Assembly (NCBI GenBank): GCA_946624575.1
Contig: CAMOSH010000005.1
Coordinates: forward strand, 1 to 53,158
Reading direction: 5' to 3'
Length of the DNA: 53,158 nucleotides
Origin: an uncultured Verrucomicrobiota bacterium
Lineage (GTDB): Bacteria > Verrucomicrobiota > Kiritimatiellia > RFP12 > UBA3636
Shown here: in pieces, positions 48,593 to 53,158 of the stretch
How the letters are laid out: every line of letters starts with the position of its first letter
How positions within the stretch are numbered: the stretch's first letter is position 1
Program-made: the position numbers and the translations under genes
The notes under the pieces: generated by a model
The model's input: only the letters and a program-made list of their open reading frames with translations
The model's database searches: none
What the model was told of the DNA's origin: nothing

Positions 48593-51500
48593 ATGGACTT
48601 TCCAACACGGGAAAACTGTATGTGGCGTTCTTTTTTGTCGGGAGTTTTCATGTGTGCGTTGATGGCTTGCGGCGTTGAGGAGGACTGCTCCGTCCCCGTT
48701 CGTCCGGGAAACTCGGGAAAGGGCGTCCCGTTCTGGAACGGCCGCGCCACCTTCTTCCGCTACGCCCCATCCTTCGCCTTCGCAAAGGTGGAGGGCGCCG
48801 AGCGATACAGGTTCACGCTCGTTCGTGGAAGCAACCGCGAAATACACGAAACGCACGAAAAGTCCCCCGAGGCCCCGCTCTCGTCAATCTGGAACGACCT
48901 CGCTCCAGGGCCGTGGGAGGTCGTCTGCGAGGGCCTTGACGCCGACGGAACGCCCCTGGGCGAGGCGGGACGCCGCGCCTTCGTGAAGACGGCCCCCTTC
49001 CGCGGCCAGTGCGCCCCCGCCGCGCGCCCCTACCGCCTTGCCGCGCTGATGATCTACGACTACATGACGTCGCTCCCGGCGATGACACGGCTCGTGGAGA
49101 CGGGCCTCCCCGACCAGGAATACCAGCATAACGCCTACCCCTCAAAGACCCATGCCGCGCACATCGCGGCCATGCTCGACTGGGCCGCCTTCGACCACGC
49201 AAACCGCGAGAAGGCGATGCGCTTCGCGGTTGCCTCCGGCGACTACCTCCTCTCGCAGCTGGAGCCGCCGGACGCGCCGCTCGCCTTCTGGCCGCCGACC
49301 TACGGGCGTGAGCCGCTGGCTTTCGACCCCGCCGCGAACGGCGGTGAAAACCGTCCCTCGATGGTGGGCAACGACCCCGAAGGCGCCGCCAAGTACCGGG
49401 GCCAGGTGATGACCCTCTACCCGGCATCGGCAGGTATCGCCTTCGTCCGCCTCGCCGCCGCGACAGGGGAAAGGAAGTATCTCGACGCGGCCATCGGCAT
49501 CGGCGAGACCTACCTCAAAACGCGCCGCGCCGACGGCACCTGGCCGCTCAAATACTGGCTCGCGACGGGCGAGGTGCAGTGCCCCAACCCGCTCGTCCCG
49601 ACGGAGCCGCTGGCCTTCTTCGAGGCGCTGGCCGACGCCACTGGCGAGACGAAGTGGCGCGCGGCGGCCGACGACTGCTTCGCCTGGCTGGAACGCGGCC
49701 CGCTCACGGACTGGAACTGGGACGGGCAGTTCGAGGACATCGAGCCGCGCCCGCCCTACCAGGACCTTACGAAAGACAATGCAATCGACACTCTGTTCCA
49801 GCTCCTGAAACGCAAAGGAGACGACCCTGCCACGCGGGTTAGGGCGCGCGAACTCCTGCGCTGGAGCGAGGACCAGTTCGTCTTCTGGGAGGCGCCATGC
49901 GCGCCGGAGGAAATACTGCCGCGCCCCGACGGCGGGCAGTGGCGCCCCGGACGCTTCCACTACCCATCCGTCTTCGAGCAATACAGCTGCTACACCGCCA
50001 TCGACGCCTCTGCGGCGAAGATGATAGCCGCCTATCTGGCGATGTTCCGCGCCGAGGGTGACCCGCTCGACCTCGCCAAGGCGCGGGCGCTTGCCGACGC
50101 CATAACACAGATCCAGGAGCCCTCGGGGCGCGTTCCGACCTTCTGGTCGCCCAAGGACGACCCCGTCTCCACACCCCTCTACGACTGGCTCAACTGTATG
50201 GCCGCCTCGGCCAAGGTCCTTGCCGACCTCGACGCCGCCATCCCCCCGCCACCCGTCACCTCGACCTTCGGCGGCAACCTCAACGTTCCCTCGGCTAAGA
50301 CATTGGTCTGCGCCCGCTCCGCCGGCACGAACTGGCAGATTGTGGGCACGGAAATGGAGGGCGATCCGCTTGCACCTGGTCTTGCCCCCGGCGCACCCGC
50401 GCCGGGCCCTTCTCTCTTCCGCCTTTCCCTGCACCCCGAAGTGAATCTGCCTCCCATCTGCTGCACGCTTCGCGTCGCCAACGTCCCCGGCGGCGTTCGC
50501 GCCGAATACGCCTTTACCCCGACCGGGGACGTTTCCCTCAACATGCTCGCCGTCGAGTCGCAGTTCCAGTTCGCAGACTACGCCGGAGGACACATTGAGG
50601 CGGACGGTACCCGCATAGTGCTGCCAGATGGGCGTAACCCCGTAAAAATCTTCTCCGGCGCGGTGACGAACCTCGTCGTCGCCGCCGGCACACCCGACGG
50701 CCCGCGACTGTCACTGGCCTTTGACGCGCCGACATCCGTCTTCATACAGAATGGCCGTCCGTGGAATCAGGAGCATTTTGCCCTGCGCATCTTCCCGGAC
50801 GGCGAGTCGCCTTTCCTGAAGGGGCGGGAATACCGCGTGGCGATGACCATCAGGGGCGCGGGTGCCTTCGACCCCGATGGCGGCAAGCCGCTCACGCTCG
50901 CCGACAACCCCGACTGGGTTCCGCTCGCCACAAGCCCCTGGATTGCGCCTGGGTCGGCGCTCGACTTCTCCACCGTCGTTCCGCACCATAGTCCAGCGGG
51001 CAAGTTCGGGCGCGTCATGGCACGCGGCGGCCACTTCGAGTTCGAGAATCTGCCGGGTGTCACGCAGCGCTTCTACGGCGTAAACATCTGCGGCGACGCC
51101 AACGTGCCGCCGCTTGGCACCGCCGACCGCTTCGCCGCAAACCTGGCGCGCGCCGGCTACAACGCCATCCGCATCCACCACCACGAGACCGACCTTGTGG
51201 CGGGGACGGTAGACCCTTCGGCGACAACGCTAAATCCAGAGCGGATGCGGCGTTTCGACGCCCTTGTCGCAGCCTGCATCGAACACGGCCTCTACCTTAC
51301 GACTGACCTGTTCGTCTCGCGGCAGGGCATTGCCTGGCGCAGTGTCGGTGAAGACCGCGACGGCACGGTGGACATGGTCTCCTTCAAGCACCTAGTTCCA
51401 GTCCACGAGGGTGTATGGTCGAACTACACTGCCTTCGTCCGCAATTTTCTAAGTCACCGTAACGAATTCACTGGCCGTCCGCTTGCCGAGGAGCCGGCCC

Positions 51501-52984
51501 TCGTCGGTCTCTCGCTCGTGAACGAGGGGCCGCTTGACAGCAAACCGCCTTCTTGGTACGCACACTGGCCGCAGTGGCGCGAAGAATGGTCTCGCTGGAT
51601 TACGGCGCGGAGAAATGGCGATCCTGGGCGATGGGAAGGCGTTCCCGAAAATCTGGAAGAGATTCCCGACATCTATGACTCCGCCGCGACGGCGGCCTTC
51701 CTCGACTTTCTTCAGGAAGTCGAGAGCCGCTTTGCGGCCCGCGTCCGGGCCGTCCTCCGCGACGAGTTAGGATGCCGAGTTCCGCTAACGAACATGAATT
51801 GCGGCTATCGCAACGCCTTCATGGCCGTCTGGCATGATGCCTACGACTACATCGACACCCACTTCTACATCGACCACCCTGTCTTTCTCGGTCGGGCGTG
51901 GCGACCACCGCAGCAGTGCCCGAACGCCAATCCGTTCAAGTCGCCGACGCGCGGCGGACTCCCCGTTGCAACGCTCCGCTTTTTCGACCGGCCCTTCACC
52001 GTCTCGGAATGGAACTACTGCGGCCCGGGGAAGTTCCGTGGCTTGGGCGGCATCACGACTGGGGCCGAGGCGGCACTCCAGGATTGGTCAGGACTGTGGC
52101 GCTTCGCCTGGACGCACGGCTCGCTGGGGGTCACGCATCCTGAAGAGAAGGGCGTCGGCAGTTTCGACATCGCGAACGACCCCCTTCAGCGGGCCGGCGA
52201 CCTCGCCTGCGCATGCCTTTTCCTGCGCGGGGATCTGGCACCTCTCCGCGAGAAGTTCGCCGTCGGTATCCCGCGAAGCGTCTTCGCGGCGCCAGACCCG
52301 CTTCTCAACAAGAGCGCCGCCGACAAGAGCTTCGCCGCCGAGGGGTGGACCGTGCGGCTGGGAACGGAACTCACGGATGGCCCGTCCGCGCCCGGTTTTG
52401 CACCTGGCGCTCCCGAACCGGGTTCCTCCCCCGTGTCCATCGACGAGGCGACGGGGCGTTTCACCATCTCCACGCCGCGCACGGCTGGCGGTTTCGCCGA
52501 AGGCGGCGCCATCAACGCTGGCGCAATGCGGGCCGTCTTGTCAGGCGCGCCGGCGACCATCTGGGCCAGTTCGCTTGACGGCGAGCCGCTTTCCACTTCC
52601 AGGCACATTCTGGTCGCACACCTCACCGACGTGCAGCCCCGCGGCGCGATTTACGCTGACTGGGAGCGCACAATACTCCTCGAATGGGGCGCTCCGCAAC
52701 CACTCGTCATGCGAGTCGGCCGCGCCGAAGTTTCGCTGGCGCTTGCTCCTTGCGCCGGGAAAGGGCCTGATTCCGGAACTGCGTCATTAACTTCCGGTGG
52801 CGGCGCGGCGCGCCTTCTGCCGCAACCTCAGGTCTTCACCCTCGCCCCCGACGGCACACGCCGGTGCGAGGTCCCCTCCGCCTTCGACCCCGTCACAGGC
52901 CGCCTATCCTTCACCGCCATTGTTGCGCGTGACCCAGCCTCCGCCACCTACCTTTACGAAATCTCTCGCCCCGACGCGCCATGA
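48593..52984 (+). CDS. Giant exported two-module glycosidase (six-hairpin toroid + GH5-like barrel)
   Basis: I chose the start at 48593, 7 nt after AGGAG; it gives a lipoprotein-like signal (FLSGVFMCALMACG), so the protein may be anchored to a membrane. The product has 1463 residues. Residues about 125-530 look like an alpha/alpha toroid (AAHIAAMLDWAAFDHANREK, GIAFVRLAAATGERKYLDAA, IGETYLKTRRADGTWPLKYW). A beta-rich part follows, then from about residue 820 a TIM barrel (QRFYGVNICGDANVPP, ARAGYNAIRIHHHETDL) with acid/base LSLVNEGP and nucleophile TVSEWNYCGPG. A C-terminal sandwich ends it. Two APG-type hairpin repeats (50368-50410, 52388-52429) and a short EIHETHEK repeat lie in frame at linkers. 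It parallels the giant enzyme of the first operon. Confidence 0.8.
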   Translation: MDFPTRENCMWRSFLSGVFMCALMACGVEEDCSVPVRPGNSGKGVPFWNGRATFFRYAPSFAFAKVEGAERYRFTLVRGSNREIHETHEKSPEAPLSSIWNDLAPGPWEVVCEGLDADGTPLGEAGRRAFVKTAPFRGQCAPAARPYRLAALMIYDYMTSLPAMTRLVETGLPDQEYQHNAYPSKTHAAHIAAMLDWAAFDHANREKAMRFAVASGDYLLSQLEPPDAPLAFWPPTYGREPLAFDPAANGGENRPSMVGNDPEGAAKYRGQVMTLYPASAGIAFVRLAAATGERKYLDAAIGIGETYLKTRRADGTWPLKYWLATGEVQCPNPLVPTEPLAFFEALADATGETKWRAAADDCFAWLERGPLTDWNWDGQFEDIEPRPPYQDLTKDNAIDTLFQLLKRKGDDPATRVRARELLRWSEDQFVFWEAPCAPEEILPRPDGGQWRPGRFHYPSVFEQYSCYTAIDASAAKMIAAYLAMFRAEGDPLDLAKARALADAITQIQEPSGRVPTFWSPKDDPVSTPLYDWLNCMAASAKVLADLDAAIPPPPVTSTFGGNLNVPSAKTLVCARSAGTNWQIVGTEMEGDPLAPGLAPGAPAPGPSLFRLSLHPEVNLPPICCTLRVANVPGGVRAEYAFTPTGDVSLNMLAVESQFQFADYAGGHIEADGTRIVLPDGRNPVKIFSGAVTNLVVAAGTPDGPRLSLAFDAPTSVFIQNGRPWNQEHFALRIFPDGESPFLKGREYRVAMTIRGAGAFDPDGGKPLTLADNPDWVPLATSPWIAPGSALDFSTVVPHHSPAGKFGRVMARGGHFEFENLPGVTQRFYGVNICGDANVPPLGTADRFAANLARAGYNAIRIHHHETDLVAGTVDPSATTLNPERMRRFDALVAACIEHGLYLTTDLFVSRQGIAWRSVGEDRDGTVDMVSFKHLVPVHEGVWSNYTAFVRNFLSHRNEFTGRPLAEEPALVGLSLVNEGPLDSKPPSWYAHWPQWREEWSRWITARRNGDPGRWEGVPENLEEIPDIYDSAATAAFLDFLQEVESRFAARVRAVLRDELGCRVPLTNMNCGYRNAFMAVWHDAYDYIDTHFYIDHPVFLGRAWRPPQQCPNANPFKSPTRGGLPVATLRFFDRPFTVSEWNYCGPGKFRGLGGITTGAEAALQDWSGLWRFAWTHGSLGVTHPEEKGVGSFDIANDPLQRAGDLACACLFLRGDLAPLREKFAVGIPRSVFAAPDPLLNKSAADKSFAAEGWTVRLGTELTDGPSAPGFAPGAPEPGSSPVSIDEATGRFTISTPRTAGGFAEGGAINAGAMRAVLSGAPATIWASSLDGEPLSTSRHILVAHLTDVQPRGAIYADWERTILLEWGAPQPLVMRVGRAEVSLALAPCAGKGPDSGTASLTSGGGAARLLPQPQVFTLAPDGTRRCEVPSAFDPVTGRLSFTAIVARDPASATYLYEISRPDAP
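48836..48861. repeat. ACGAAA-type short tandem in frame
   Basis: GCGAAATACACGAAACGCAC is a short near-tandem that encodes REIHETHEK in the giant glycosidase. Similar tandems occur between genes in many related genomes. Confidence 0.5.
50368..50410. repeat. In-frame hairpin encoding LAPGLAPGAPAPGPS
   Basis: CCCGGCGC and GCGCCGGG pair around an ACCC loop. A diverged second copy at 52388-52429 encodes SAPGFAPGAPEPGSS in the same protein. Confidence 0.65.
52388..52429. repeat. Second APG-type hairpin in the giant glycosidase
   Basis: CCCGGTT and AACCGGG form the stem. Both copies are in a linker next to a beta-sandwich region. Confidence 0.65.
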
Positions 52985-53063
52985 TGCCCTACCCGCGCAC
53001 ACGCACCTACCATCGGCCACGACAAAAAACTGTCGGTAAATACTAAAAGACGGCAAATGGGAA

Positions 53064-53158
53064 TCAGGCCTCCTCCGCCAAGAGGCAGTCGCCGCCGCGG
53101 AACACGAGGACGAGGCGGTGGAGGGAGACGGAGCCTCCGGCTCCGTCGGTTGAAAGGT
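53064..53158 (-). CDS. AAA-ATPase-like / PD-(D/E)XK protein, C-terminal end only
   Basis: The last residues before the stop at 53064 are SLHRLVLVFRGGDCLLAEEA, nearly the same as the end of the pseudogene at 12276 (SLHRLVLVFKGGNCLLAEEV). The rest lies beyond the right edge. The same GACGGAGCC hairpin (53127-53147) and the beginning of the same TTGAAAGGT tandem are inserted at the same place in both genes. Either the repeat entered before the copies diverged, or one copy arose from the other. Confidence 0.75.
   Translation of the reverse strand, partial: LSTDGAGGSVSLHRLVLVFRGGDCLLAEEA

Noticed and set aside
1-53158. Genome-wide reassignment of TAG to an amino acid
   Set aside because: Only two suspicious in-frame TAG codons are seen, one in a decayed transposase, while several intact genes end in TAG (for example at 1792, 24661 and 23161).

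Overview
This is GC-rich DNA packed with exported carbohydrate-active enzymes and their regulators. It looks like an accessory, polysaccharide-degrading part of the genome of an anaerobic bacterium of the Planctomycetes-Verrucomicrobia-Chlamydiae group, most likely a Kiritimatiellae- or Lentisphaerae-like lineage. The basis is the gene mix: a glycyl radical enzyme, DUF2341/LamG exported proteins, a WbsX/GH99-like enzyme, DUF1680, DUF4380, XylR-type regulators that join a sugar-binding domain to an AraC domain, secreted FGE-fold proteins, and very many short dispersed palindromic repeats. The placement is inferred; there is no rRNA gene. I saw no tRNA, rRNA or CRISPR array by eye, but cannot exclude a tRNA.

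Layout. 0-1.8 kb: the 3' end of an AAA/PD-(D/E)XK gene and a wrecked IS4-like transposase. 1.8-11.4 kb: one minus-strand operon encoding a small exported protein, an FGE-fold protein, a giant two-module glycosidase with an in-frame amber codon, a CE7 esterase and a glycyl radical enzyme; an AraC regulator lies just upstream. 12.3-13.1 kb: a collapsed AAA/PD-(D/E)XK gene and promoter-repeat copy A. 13.1-23.2 kb: plus-strand genes for a XylR-type regulator, a GH5 enzyme, a DUF2341-LamG protein, a beta-propeller glycosidase and a GH2 enzyme. 23.2-37.3 kb: a sugar-uptake and processing locus with a DUF1680 gene (frameshifted), a GH99-like enzyme, an SSS symporter, an unrelated AAA ATPase, an oxidoreductase, an epimerase, an exported LamG-like protein, a DUF4380 protein and a GntR/LacI hybrid regulator. 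37.6-39.3 kb: citramalate synthase, the only evident housekeeping gene. 39.6-45 kb: a decayed zone with a broken XylR regulator, a triple-hairpin element, a beta-mannosidase/DMT chimera, a GH78 rhamnosidase and an isomerase/glycosidase chimera. 45-53 kb: a XylR regulator, then an operon of FGE-fold protein, exported protein and giant glycosidase that mirrors the first operon. The window ends in another AAA/PD-(D/E)XK fragment.

How it works together. The exported enzymes (two-module glycosidase, CE7, GH5, GH2, GH78, GH99-like, DUF1680) would deacetylate and depolymerise a branched plant or mucin-type glycan. The SSS symporter would import products; the oxidoreductase, epimerase and glycyl radical enzyme would process them. 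Control is visible in the DNA. A 20-bp palindrome of the form AAACCGGCCTAGGCCAGTTT lies 57-59 bp upstream of the -10 boxes of four transcription units in the 24-36 kb locus, which suggests one regulon. A roughly 130-bp repeat carries a complete TTGAAA-N17-TATTCT promoter with a palindromic operator in its spacer and occurs three times. Several promoters have a -10 box only 6-10 nt before the start codon, which predicts leaderless mRNAs.

The other theme is repeats inside genes. Palindromic elements of several families sit in frame within enzymes and a transporter. Several genes are collapsed by internal deletions that keep both ends, or fused to a neighbour.
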